Origin: Paenibacillus lutrae
Lineage (GTDB): Bacteria > Bacillota > Bacilli > Paenibacillales > NBRC-103111
Length of the DNA stretch: 64,000 nt
Direction: 5' to 3'
Assembly: GCF_009757775.1 (NCBI RefSeq)
Contig: NZ_RHLK01000001.1
Span: forward strand, 533,608 to 597,607
The translations under genes and the position numbers were made by a program. The notes under the pieces were generated by a model that saw only the letters and a program-made list of their open reading frames with translations, was not told the origin of the DNA and ran no database searches. Below, one piece after another: positions 1 through 9,600 of the stretch. How positions within the stretch are numbered: the stretch's first letter is position 1; each line of letters begins with the position of its first letter.

Positions 1-3000
1 TCCTCCGAGCCCTCCCGTAATCAGATACACACCCTGCTGCCGAAATGGAGCCGCCTGGGTATCCGCCTGTCGCAGTCCTACCGGCTTGAAGTTCTGGACC
101 CAGCGGTAATTAGCCCGATAGGCGATGAGCATATCCGGGGACGGAGCCGCTAATTCCCCGATAATACTGTCGGCGATTCGCCGTTTGTGTTTTGCCTCTT
201 GCTGTACATCGATATCTATGCTCACACATGATATTCCGCTGTATTCCTGCTGAATGACCATACACGGGCCGAGCAGCGTCATTTTACCCGGAGACAGCCG
301 CTCCATCCCCGTTACCTCCTGCATCCCTGAAGACACAACTGCTATGCGGACGTCCTCTGCTTCCTTATGCTTGCGCAGCGCCTGAGCCAGATAGATCAGG
401 CTGTAATATCCTTCTTCTTGCTGCCGCCGCAGGGCCGCTTGTGCGGTATCGGAGAATTCACCTTCCTCTTCTTCCTTCGCGGATGAAGAAACATTCCATA
501 GGTGAGCGACTCTGCCGGGAACAAAATCCCGCGTCTGCAGCTCATCCAGGAGCCGGACGTAGTGCTCTGCAGAGCCCGGGACAAGCGTGAACGCTCCATT
601 CTCATGCGAGCTGAACGTGTCACCCGCCTTAACGATCGCAACACGTTCTCCCCCGCTTTGAACACTTGCGGCCAATTCGTCCGCAATGCCGCAATCATCC
701 GTAAATACGAGCCAGTTGTGCCCGTTCTCCTGCCTTTCTTCCGGTTGCTCCTCCAACAGGGCCCGTTCCCAGGAAGGATAATAGAACCAATCCGCCATGT
801 TCGGGTTTTTACCGCTTTTTCGGGCTGCGGAAGGACGTGCTCCCGGTAACGATTGCTGTTCCTCATCGAGCCAATAGCGCTGGCGCTCCATCGGATAGGT
901 AGGCAGTTCGATGCGTCTGCGCCGCTCATGGGCGTAATAGCCCGTCCAATCGATGTTGATACCTGCCAGCCAGAGGCGTCCGATTTTGTTCAACAGGTGC
1001 TCGGTATCAGAAACAGATTCCTGAGGATGTCTCAGCATATTGACAACAACCCGGTCACGTGAACCGGCTTCATGCTTACGCGCGAACGTGCTGAGCGAAT
1101 TGCCGGGGCCCGCTTCTATAAATACAGAGCGGGGGTTACTCAACAGTTCCGCAAGCCCGTCCGCAAACCGCACGGTCGATCGCAAATGCCTGGCCCAATA
1201 CTCCGCATCCACAGCTTCCTCCGGTGTGATCCAAGTGCCGGACACATTGGAAATAAAGGGTAGTAGCGGCTCATGCAGCTGGATCGACCGCACTTTGTCC
1301 GTGAATACCGCCAGTATCGGATCCATCATATGAGAATGGAAGGCATGAGATGTGTGAAGAAGACGGCAGGCACAGCCTTTGTCCTCCAGCAGCTGTGAGA
1401 ATGCATGGATATCCTCCGATGTGCCAGATACGACGCACAAGGAGAAGCTGTTGACTGCCGCCAGCGCAAGATGGTCAGGCAGCAGAGCGCGCAGTTCCGC
1501 TTCAGGCATCGCCACGCTGAGCATAGATCCCTGCGGAAGTCCCTGCATAAGCCGGCCGCGAAGCGCTACGAGCTGAAGCGCATCTTCCAGCGTGAATACA
1601 CCCGCCAGACACGCTGCCACATATTCGCCGATGCTATGGCCCAGCATTGCTTCCGGCCGGATGCCCCATCGCATAAGCAGCTTGGCAAGCGCATACTCGA
1701 CCATAAAAAGCACAGGCTGTGCGATATCCGTCCGCGCCAGGAGATCCTCCCGCACTGGGTCCGGTTCGTTAGCATACAGTAAAGCCTTTAAGTCAACCTG
1801 CATATAGGGTTCAATGAGCTTGAAGCAGTGATCAAGTTCCTCCTGGAATTCAGGTTCGTTGAGATAGAGCTCCCGTCCCATGCCAATATATTGCGAACCC
1901 TGGCCGGGGAACATGAATACGACAGAGCGTGTTTGCGCCTCCGTTTGGCTTTCGGCAATTTTATCGGACCCGGCCGATGCCAATATGGCGGCCGCTTCTT
2001 CCGCATCCTTGCACACGAATGCGGCTCTCCATTCAAAAGCCTTCCTGCCTGCTTGCAGCGTATACGCCGCATCTGCCAGATTGACCTGCGGATGCTCTGT
2101 CAAAAACGCAGCCAGTCTCAACTTCGCCTCTGTCAAGGCGGTGGGCGTTCTTGCCGACAAGAGCAGCAATTTTTCCATCCGGCCTTTGTCCGACGCCTCT
2201 CTTGGGGGGGCTTCCTCCAGAATAACGTGCGCATTCGTGCCGCCGATGCCGAACGAGCTGACTCCGGAGCGCAGGGGATACCCGCTGCTTTCCCAAGGCA
2301 CCAGTTCCGTATTAACGATGAACGGGCTGTTAGCGAAATCAATATTCGGGTTTCCCTGTTCAAAATGCAGACTCGGCGGGATCTGCTTCTCTTTCAGGGC
2401 CAGCACCGTTTTGATGAATCCCGCTGCACCGGCAGCGCTGTTGAGGTGACCGACGTTCGTCTTAACTGATCCGATTCGGCAAAATCCCGTCTTTTCGGTG
2501 CCAAAGGCTTCCTTCAACGCTTCGATCTCAATCGGATCCCCCATGCTTGTGCCTGTTCCGTGCGCTTCTACGTACGTGATACTTTCCGGCTCCACATCCG
2601 ACATCCGGTGTGCCGCACGGATTACCTCGGCTTGTCCCTTGGTACTCGGGGCGGTAAAGCCTACCTTGCGGGTACCGTCATTGTTCAAGCCAAAGCCCTT
2701 GATGACGGCGTGAATAACATCTCCATCTTCGATGGCGTCACTAAGCCGTTTCAAGATAACGACGCCGACGCCGTCTCCGAAGACAGTTCCGGCCGCCTGC
2801 TCGTCGAAGGCCCGGCAATGCCCGTCCGGAGACTGAATCATGCCGTCTTCATACAGATAGCCGGACTTATCGGGAACGCTGACAGTAGAGCCGCCGGCCA
2901 GCGCGATGTCGCACGCGCCCGCCAATAACCCTTGCGAGGCTAGAACGATATTGACCAGGGAAGTGGAGCAGGCGGTCTGCATAGAAATACTGGGTCCCCG

Positions 3001-6000
3001 GAGATTGAGTTTATAAGACAACTGGGTACTGAAAAATTCCCTGTCGTTAAGAAGCATGGCGCTGAATCGTTCCGTTCCGCCCAAAGCAGCCGCAAAGCGT
3101 GAAACCCACTCCAGGTTCGGAGTCGCCCCCGCATAGACGCCGATAAGTCCCGGATAGGTATCGGGATTGTAGGCGGCAGATTCGATCGCCTCCCAGGCGC
3201 ATTCGTGGAACAGCCGCAGCTGCGGGTCCATTAACTGCGCTTCCCGCGGTGAATATCCGAAAAACGCAGCGTCGAACTGATCGATCCCGTTCAAAGCGCC
3301 TTTGGCTTTTACATAGGAGGGATGGGATACAAGCTGCGGGTCAATACCTGCCTGCACCAACTCCTCGTCCGTGTAGAACGTAATCGATTCTACGCCATCG
3401 CGCAAATTGCGCCAGAACTGGCCGATGCTGTCCGCACCCGGGAATCTGGCCGACATACCTATGACCGCAATCTCAAGTCCATTCTCCCCGGCGGCTTCAC
3501 TCCCTGCTTGTTCACCACTTCTCCGCAGATCTCTTTCCCGGACGGAAATTGTCCTCATCCGCTCGGACCGCGCCATTCCCTCGGTAACGACATTCCGGCG
3601 GTCTCTGTCCCCTTCAACCGCTGCCTCAGCGGATACAGACCTTTCCTGCCCGTTCTCACGCAAGTAAGCAGCCAGGGTGCGGACGGAAGGGTAGGAATAT
3701 AAGGTAACCACGGGCACTTCCCTGCCCAGCACTCCCGCTAGCTTGTCAGCCAGCTGGGAAATATCGAGCGAGCTTGCCCCGATTTCAAAAAAGTTGTCAT
3801 TTATCCCAAGATGCGCAAATCCAAAATGACTCTGGATGAGCTCAGTAACGGTCTGCTCAATAGCTGAAGCGGGCAACAATCGGGCAGCTTCTGGCGGTTG
3901 TTTAACGGCTTCGTTCCCTGTCTCCGTTTCTGGACGGCTCGGTCTCCGCAAACCCGCTGCCTCGTGCACGCTACCCAATGAAATTTGTGTGCCCTCTACA
4001 GAGTAACGCTGGCGTTCGAACGGATAGGTCGGCAGAGCAACTCTGCGGCGGCGTTCCGAGTCGTAATACTCTTTCCAATCAATCCGCACGCCCGCAATCC
4101 ACAGTTTGCCTATCTTCTCTAGTAAGAAAGCATCGTCCGCGGTTTGCACCTGCGGATGACGGACGAGATGGAGCACCTCATGCTCCCGCGCCGTATCGGG
4201 CTCCTGTTGTTTGCGGATAAAGCTGCTGAGAACATTTCCGGGCCCGATTTCTAGGAAAACGGCCTGCTTTTCCTTAAGCAGCTCGGCCGCCCCGCTTGAA
4301 AACCGCACCGTTTCCCGTAAATGCCGCGTCCAATATGCGGGATCAGCGGAGTCTTCGGGCGTTATCCATGTACCCGTCACATTGGACACATACGGGATTG
4401 ACGGGGCGGATAGGACTACTTGCTTAACTTTGTCCGCATACTGTTCCAATATCGGCTCCATCATGGCCGAATGAAACGCATGCGACGTATGAAGCTTTCG
4501 GTGCCCCACCTGCGGCCCTGTAAGTCTGGCTTCAAAAGAAGCGATTGCCGCATGCGGGCCGGAAACGACACATAGCTCAGGTCCATTCACTGCTGCCAGC
4601 GCCAGTTCCTCGGGAAGAAGCTCTAATAAACTTGACTCGGAAAGGGAGACACTCAGCATCTCTCCGGCCGGCAGGCTCTGCATGAGCTTGCCGCGCAGCG
4701 TGACGAGCTTCAGCGCGTCCTTGAGGGGTAGTACACCCGACAGACATGCAGCCGTGTACTCTCCGATACTGTGTCCGATCATTGCGTGCGGCTTGATGCC
4801 CCACGACATCAAGAGCTGCGCGAGCGAATATTCGAACGCGAACAGTGCCGGCTGCGCCGCTTCCGTCTGGTTGATCCTGTCAGCCGCTGCCGGGCTATTC
4901 CCCGCCCGGTACAGCAGATCCCTCGGATCTGCGCCGCCCTCTGCTGTAATGATCTCGCAGCAGCGGTCCATTTCAGTCCGGAATAAAGGCTCCTTGCGGT
5001 ACAAATCGGCTCCCATATTCACATATTGCGAACCCTGCCCCGGGAAGAGGAAAATCACCTTGGCTTGATCTTGTTCCGATTCGCCCGTGTACACGCTGCC
5101 TTCGCCGGGAACATCCAGCCGCTCCACAGCTTCACGGACACCGGAGCATACGAATGTTCTGCGCCAGCGGAACCGCTTGCGCCCTGTCTGCAGTGTATAA
5201 GCTACATCGGCCAAGTCGGCTTCGGGACAAGCCCGCAGAAATTCGCCGAGATTGCGAGTCGCCCGTTCTAAACCTTCCTCTGTCCGGGCTGAGAGCACAA
5301 GCAGCTTCAAATCGCGCCCGGCCGAACTCCCTGCGCCAATCGGAGCCTCCTCCAAGATGACGTGGGCATTCGTACCCCCGATACCGAATGAGCTGACACC
5401 GGCTCTCAGCGGACCTTCGGTTCTTTTCCAATCGCTAAGCTCTGAATTAACCTTGAAGGGGGAATTTTCAAAATCGATTTTGGGATTCGGTTTATAAAAA
5501 TGAAGACTCGGCGGGATTTGCTGATGCTTAATCGCCAGTACGGCCTTGATGAAGCCCGCGACTCCTGCCGCGGCATCCAGATGACCGATATTGGATTTGA
5601 GCGAACCGATTTTGCAAAAGCCCTTTTTATCCGTGGCGAAAGCGGTCTGCAAAGCCTCTACCTCGATCGGGTCCCCCAGTACAGTTCCGGTTCCGTGCGC
5701 CTCTATATAACCGATGCTCTCCGGCTCAACCTCAGCCATCTGGTGTGCCGCGCGAATAACTTCCACCTGGCCGTTCGTGCTTGGGGCCGTGTACCCTACT
5801 TTCCGGCTGCCGTCATTGTTAACCGCCGAGCCTTTGATAACGGCATGAATAACGTCGCCGTCCTTAACGGCGTCTGCGAGCCGCTTCAGCACGACGATTC
5901 CGATTCCGTCACCGAACAAGGTCCCGCTCGCGTCTTCGTCAAAAGGCCGGCAGTGACCGTCGGGAGACTGGATCATCCCTTCCTGATACAGATAGCCGGT

Positions 6001-6648
6001 AGTGCGCGGCAAATTGACCGAAACCCCTCCGGCCAAGGCGAGATCGCATTCGCCGGCCAACAGTCCCTGACAAGCCAGATGAATGGATACCAGTGAGGTG
6101 GAGCAAGCGGTTTGCACGCTTACGCTAGGACCTTTCAAATTCAGCTTGTACGAAATCCGCGTCGTAAACGAAGGATTATTCAATTGCAGAATTTGAAAAT
6201 GATCGCTCGCATGAGCAGCATTCATAACTTGGCTTGCAACCCAATATGTGTTGGGAGAAGCTCCCGCATACACACCGATTAGTTGATCCTCGGATTCGGG
6301 AGGATGTCCCGCATGCTCAAGCGCCTCCCAGGCACATTCGTGGAACAGCCGGAACTGCGGATCGATTAGCTCGGCTTCTCGCGGCGTGTAATCAAAAAAC
6401 GGCGCATCGAACGATTCGACGTCCTCAATCTGAGCCTTTGCTTTTACATACTGGGAATGCTTGAGCATCTCCGGTGCAATTCCTGCCTTCTGCAGCTCTT
6501 CATCCGTAAAAAAAGTGACCGATTCCTTGCCGGCACGTAAGTTTCCCCAAAATTCCGCCAGGTTCTTCGCACCCGGAAATCGTCCTGCCATTCCGATAAC
6601 GGCAATTTCCAAACCGGTTTCTCCGTACTTTTCGTTCTCGGCACTCAT
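1..6648 (-). CDS. Type I PKS, KS-AT-ACP-KS-AT-KR... (3' end beyond window)
   Basis: Modular polyketide synthase, incomplete at the left edge of the window. The start ATG at 6648 follows GGAGGTGG. Domains seen in translation: KS1 (about 6615-5330, active site TACSTS near 6110), AT1 (about 5070-4160, GHSIGEY and HAFH), ACP1 (about 3860-3660, Ser in GASSLD), KS2 (about 3485-2210), AT2 (about 1940-1040, GHSIGEY and HAFH), then a structural KR half and the start of a catalytic KR whose GGLGG cofactor motif lies at the window edge. The first module has no room for KR, DH or ER between AT1 and ACP1, so it leaves a ketone; the second is reducing. HAFH in both ATs indicates malonyl-CoA. It follows the 1577-residue PKS by 13 bp and continues the same assembly line. 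In the amicoumacin/xenocoumacin scheme (inferred) these are malonate additions 2 and 3. Confidence 0.95.
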   Translation of the reverse strand, partial: MSAENEKYGETGLEIAVIGMAGRFPGAKNLAEFWGNLRAGKESVTFFTDEELQKAGIAPEMLKHSQYVKAKAQIEDVESFDAPFFDYTPREAELIDPQFRLFHECAWEALEHAGHPPESEDQLIGVYAGASPNTYWVASQVMNAAHASDHFQILQLNNPSFTTRISYKLNLKGPSVSVQTACSTSLVSIHLACQGLLAGECDLALAGGVSVNLPRTTGYLYQEGMIQSPDGHCRPFDEDASGTLFGDGIGIVVLKRLADAVKDGDVIHAVIKGSAVNNDGSRKVGYTAPSTNGQVEVIRAAHQMAEVEPESIGYIEAHGTGTVLGDPIEVEALQTAFATDKKGFCKIGSLKSNIGHLDAAAGVAGFIKAVLAIKHQQIPPSLHFYKPNPKIDFENSPFKVNSELSDWKRTEGPLRAGVSSFGIGGTNAHVILEEAPIGAGSSAGRDLKLLVLSARTEEGLERATRNLGEFLRACPEADLADVAYTLQTGRKRFRWRRTFVCSGVREAVERLDVPGEGSVYTGESEQDQAKVIFLFPGQGSQYVNMGADLYRKEPLFRTEMDRCCEIITAEGGADPRDLLYRAGNSPAAADRINQTEAAQPALFAFEYSLAQLLMSWGIKPHAMIGHSIGEYTAACLSGVLPLKDALKLVTLRGKLMQSLPAGEMLSVSLSESSLLELLPEELALAAVNGPELCVVSGPHAAIASFEARLTGPQVGHRKLHTSHAFHSAMMEPILEQYADKVKQVVLSAPSIPYVSNVTGTWITPEDSADPAYWTRHLRETVRFSSGAAELLKEKQAVFLEIGPGNVLSSFIRKQQEPDTAREHEVLHLVRHPQVQTADDAFLLEKIGKLWIAGVRIDWKEYYDSERRRRVALPTYPFERQRYSVEGTQISLGSVHEAAGLRRPSRPETETGNEAVKQPPEAARLLPASAIEQTVTELIQSHFGFAHLGINDNFFEIGASSLDISQLADKLAGVLGREVPVVTLYSYPSVRTLAAYLRENGQERSVSAEAAVEGDRDRRNVVTEGMARSERMRTISVRERDLRRSGEQAGSEAAGENGLEIAVIGMSARFPGADSIGQFWRNLRDGVESITFYTDEELVQAGIDPQLVSHPSYVKAKGALNGIDQFDAAFFGYSPREAQLMDPQLRLFHECAWEAIESAAYNPDTYPGLIGVYAGATPNLEWVSRFAAALGGTERFSAMLLNDREFFSTQLSYKLNLRGPSISMQTACSTSLVNIVLASQGLLAGACDIALAGGSTVSVPDKSGYLYEDGMIQSPDGHCRAFDEQAAGTVFGDGVGVVILKRLSDAIEDGDVIHAVIKGFGLNNDGTRKVGFTAPSTKGQAEVIRAAHRMSDVEPESITYVEAHGTGTSMGDPIEIEALKEAFGTEKTGFCRIGSVKTNVGHLNSAAGAAGFIKTVLALKEKQIPPSLHFEQGNPNIDFANSPFIVNTELVPWESSGYPLRSGVSSFGIGGTNAHVILEEAPPREASDKGRMEKLLLLSARTPTALTEAKLRLAAFLTEHPQVNLADAAYTLQAGRKAFEWRAAFVCKDAEEAAAILASAGSDKIAESQTEAQTRSVVFMFPGQGSQYIGMGRELYLNEPEFQEELDHCFKLIEPYMQVDLKALLYANEPDPVREDLLARTDIAQPVLFMVEYALAKLLMRWGIRPEAMLGHSIGEYVAACLAGVFTLEDALQLVALRGRLMQGLPQGSMLSVAMPEAELRALLPDHLALAAVNSFSLCVVSGTSEDIHAFSQLLEDKGCACRLLHTSHAFHSHMMDPILAVFTDKVRSIQLHEPLLPFISNVSGTWITPEEAVDAEYWARHLRSTVRFADGLAELLSNPRSVFIEAGPGNSLSTFARKHEAGSRDRVVVNMLRHPQESVSDTEHLLNKIGRLWLAGINIDWTGYYAHERRRRIELPTYPMERQRYWLDEEQQSLPGARPSAARKSGKNPNMADWFYYPSWERALLEEQPEERQENGHNWLVFTDDCGIADELAASVQSGGERVAIVKAGDTFSSHENGAFTLVPGSAEHYVRLLDELQTRDFVPGRVAHLWNVSSSAKEEEEGEFSDTAQAALRRQQEEGYYSLIYLAQALRKHKEAEDVRIAVVSSGMQEVTGMERLSPGKMTLLGPCMVIQQEYSGISCVSIDIDVQQEAKHKRRIADSIIGELAAPSPDMLIAYRANYRWVQNFKPVGLRQADTQAAPFRQQGVYLITGGLGG

Positions 6649-6661
6649 CTTGCCACCTCCT

Positions 6662-9600
6662 TCACGTTCTTTCCCGTTTTTGCAGCCGCTTCTGCAGCCT
6701 GTGCTTTCCGTCTTTTATCAGCTCTGTACGGTCTGTCGTCTCTTCCTGCCGAGCGGTTCCCGCTTGCGCTCTTCGCATCAAGGCAGCGAGTGAATAAATA
6801 GTCGGATGGCTGAACATGTCAACGACCGACACTTCCTGCTGGAGCGAACGCTGGAGCTTGGAATTCATTTGAATAATATCGAGCGAGGTAGCACCCAGCT
6901 CGAAGAAGTTATCATGCAGGCCGACTTTATCAATACCCAGATAGTCCCGCCAAAGCTCAGCTAAAGTCTGCTCCAGCTCGTCTTCCGAAGTCACAAATGA
7001 CGTACTGACGTCGGGACGTACCGTTCCGGGAGATTTTCCGCTCCTGTCCCCGTCCACAAGGGATTGCAGGGATGAAGTGCGGGCGGCATGCAGCCGCAGA
7101 CCCAAATCCGTCGTCGATACCGTTACTTGGGGCAGACCGCAAACCAGCGCATACCGGAAAACAGAGATCCCTTCCTCCGGAAGCATCCGGGTCTGCTTGT
7201 CCGCACCTTGAGCGGACACTCCCGCTTGCGCCGCGGCGATGGCGACTTCTTGTTCAGCCGCCGCGGCCATTCCGACGGTCCGCCACCCGTCCCAATCAAT
7301 CGCGACGACATGCGTATCGTCCAGCGCGCGTTTGCGGTAGGCATAAGCGTCGAGAAACGCATTGCCCGCGCAGTACCCCGCTTGACCCAAAGCGCCGAGC
7401 ACACTGGTCAGAGAAGAGCACAATACGAGGAAATCCAGCTTCTTTCCCGCCAGCACTCGCTCGAGAACACGCGTGCCGTTCACCTTGGCCGTCAATGCAC
7501 GTTCCTCAATCTCGCGAGTCCGCCGCTGGATCAGCGCTCCATCGGCCGTTCCGGCCGCGTGGATGACGCCGTGAATCTCTCCGAAGCGTTCGAGAGCCTG
7601 GGCTACGGCCTCCTCCATTTGCTGCTCATTGCTTACATCTGCTTTGCAGACAAGGACCTCAGCCCCATACAGCTCCAGCTCCTCCAGCTTTTTCAGCTGA
7701 ATCGCCTTCGTTTCGTCGGCCGTATGTCCGGCGCAGCGGCGCCAGTCGGCTTCGTCCCCTACCCCCGAACGACTAATAAGTACGAGCTTCGCTTTCACGG
7801 TCTTCGCCAGATGCTCCGCCAGGGTCATTCCTATACCGCCCAAGCCTCCGGTTATTAGGTATACCCCCTCTTCTCTGAGGCCGGAGTTCGCTTCGACAAC
7901 GGAAGGAACCGGAATCGGAACGTATGTCTGCACCCAGCGGTTCGGGCCGCGGTACGCGACGAAAATGTCGGCAGACCAAGCGGCTAATTCGGCTTGCAGC
8001 CGGTTCAATAGCGCTTGCTGCCTTTGTTCCGAATCCTCCTGCCATACCGAATCTGCAATATCGATGCTTCGGCAGCGCACGTTGCCGTATTCCTGCGGAA
8101 TGACCAGGCAAGCACCGAGCACCGCTGCTTGTTCCGGCAGCAGCTGCTCTTCTCCTGTCACCTCTTGCATATTGGACGTTAGGACCGTAAGTTGCAGCTC
8201 ATCCTGCAGTACGCACGTGCCGATCGCCTGAGCCAGTGCAATGAGGCTGTGATAACCTTTTTCCAGTACCCTTGTGCTGTGAGAAGAGGTCCATCCCTCG
8301 GTATGTACGCTCTCCTCAGTCAGCCAGGCATGAACAATGCGCTGCGGTATTGTGCCGGCTTCCTTCAAATTCTGCAGCAGCCGTGTATAATGCTCTTGTT
8401 GCCCGGGATCGATTCGGTATTCCTGATCATTCAGCCGGGCAAACGAATCGGATGGATATACCGAAACGATGCGGTGACCGGCTTGCTCTAAGCCCGAAGT
8501 CAGCCGGGAACAAATCCCCAGCTCAGGCGCAAAAACAAGCCAGGAGCTTGCTGCGCTCATACCGGCACCCGTATCCGCTTCTTCGCTCAACAGGGAACGT
8601 TCCCAGATTGGCGTGTACAGCCACTCTCGAACGGCATCTTTTTTAACCAGTCCGGCAGCGCTTTGGGGCTTTGGCTGCTTCGTCTGCTTGCGAACAAGAC
8701 TTTGCTTGAGAACATCCGTCTCAAACGGCGGATCAACCCAATAACGCCTGCGCTCAAACGGATACGACGGCAAGGCTGTTCTCTGGCGCTTTTCGTTCGC
8801 GTGGAATGCCTTCCAATCGGGCCGGGCTCCTTCAAGCCATAGGCGCCCCACCTGCTGCTGCAAATAATAATCGTCGCGTACCTGCTCCTTCACATGCCGA
8901 ATAAGATTGATGACAGCATGCCGCTCTTTCTTATCAGGATGCCGGCGCACGAATGCGCTTAATGTGTTACCGGGACCGACCTCCACAAACACGGCCTTAT
9001 CGTCATGCAGCAGCTCGCGGAGACCGTCGCCAAAGCGGACGGTACCGCGCAAATGCCGGGTCCAGTAGTCGGGATCGACGGTTTCTTCCTTCGTAATCCA
9101 GCTTCCGCTTACATTGGAGATATAAGGAATGTCGGGTGCCTGCAGCTTCATCCCGGTCAATTTCTGGCGAAAAGGCTCCAAAGCCGGTTCCATCATGGCA
9201 GAGTGAAAGGCATGTGAAGTTTGCAGCCGCGTACTTGCCTGCCCCTTCTCGGCCAGCTTTTCTTCCAAAAGCTCTATCGCCTTATGAGGCCCCGATACGA
9301 CGCACATCGCCGGACCGTTAACTGCCGCAAGCGATAAACCTTCGCTTAGGAGCGGCTTGAGTTCCTGCTCAGGCAAGGGGACGCTTACCATCGCTCCCTC
9401 CGGCAGACTGTGCATAAGCTTGCCCCGCAGCACAACCAGTTCCAGCGCCTCTTCTGCTGTCATAACTCCTGCCAGACAAGCGGCCACATATTCTCCGGCA
9501 CTGTGTCCGATCATGGAAGCTGGCTTCAGCCCCCATTTGATCAGCAGATGTGCCAGCGCGTAAGAGAATACAAACATTGCCGGCTGTGTCACGTCCGTCT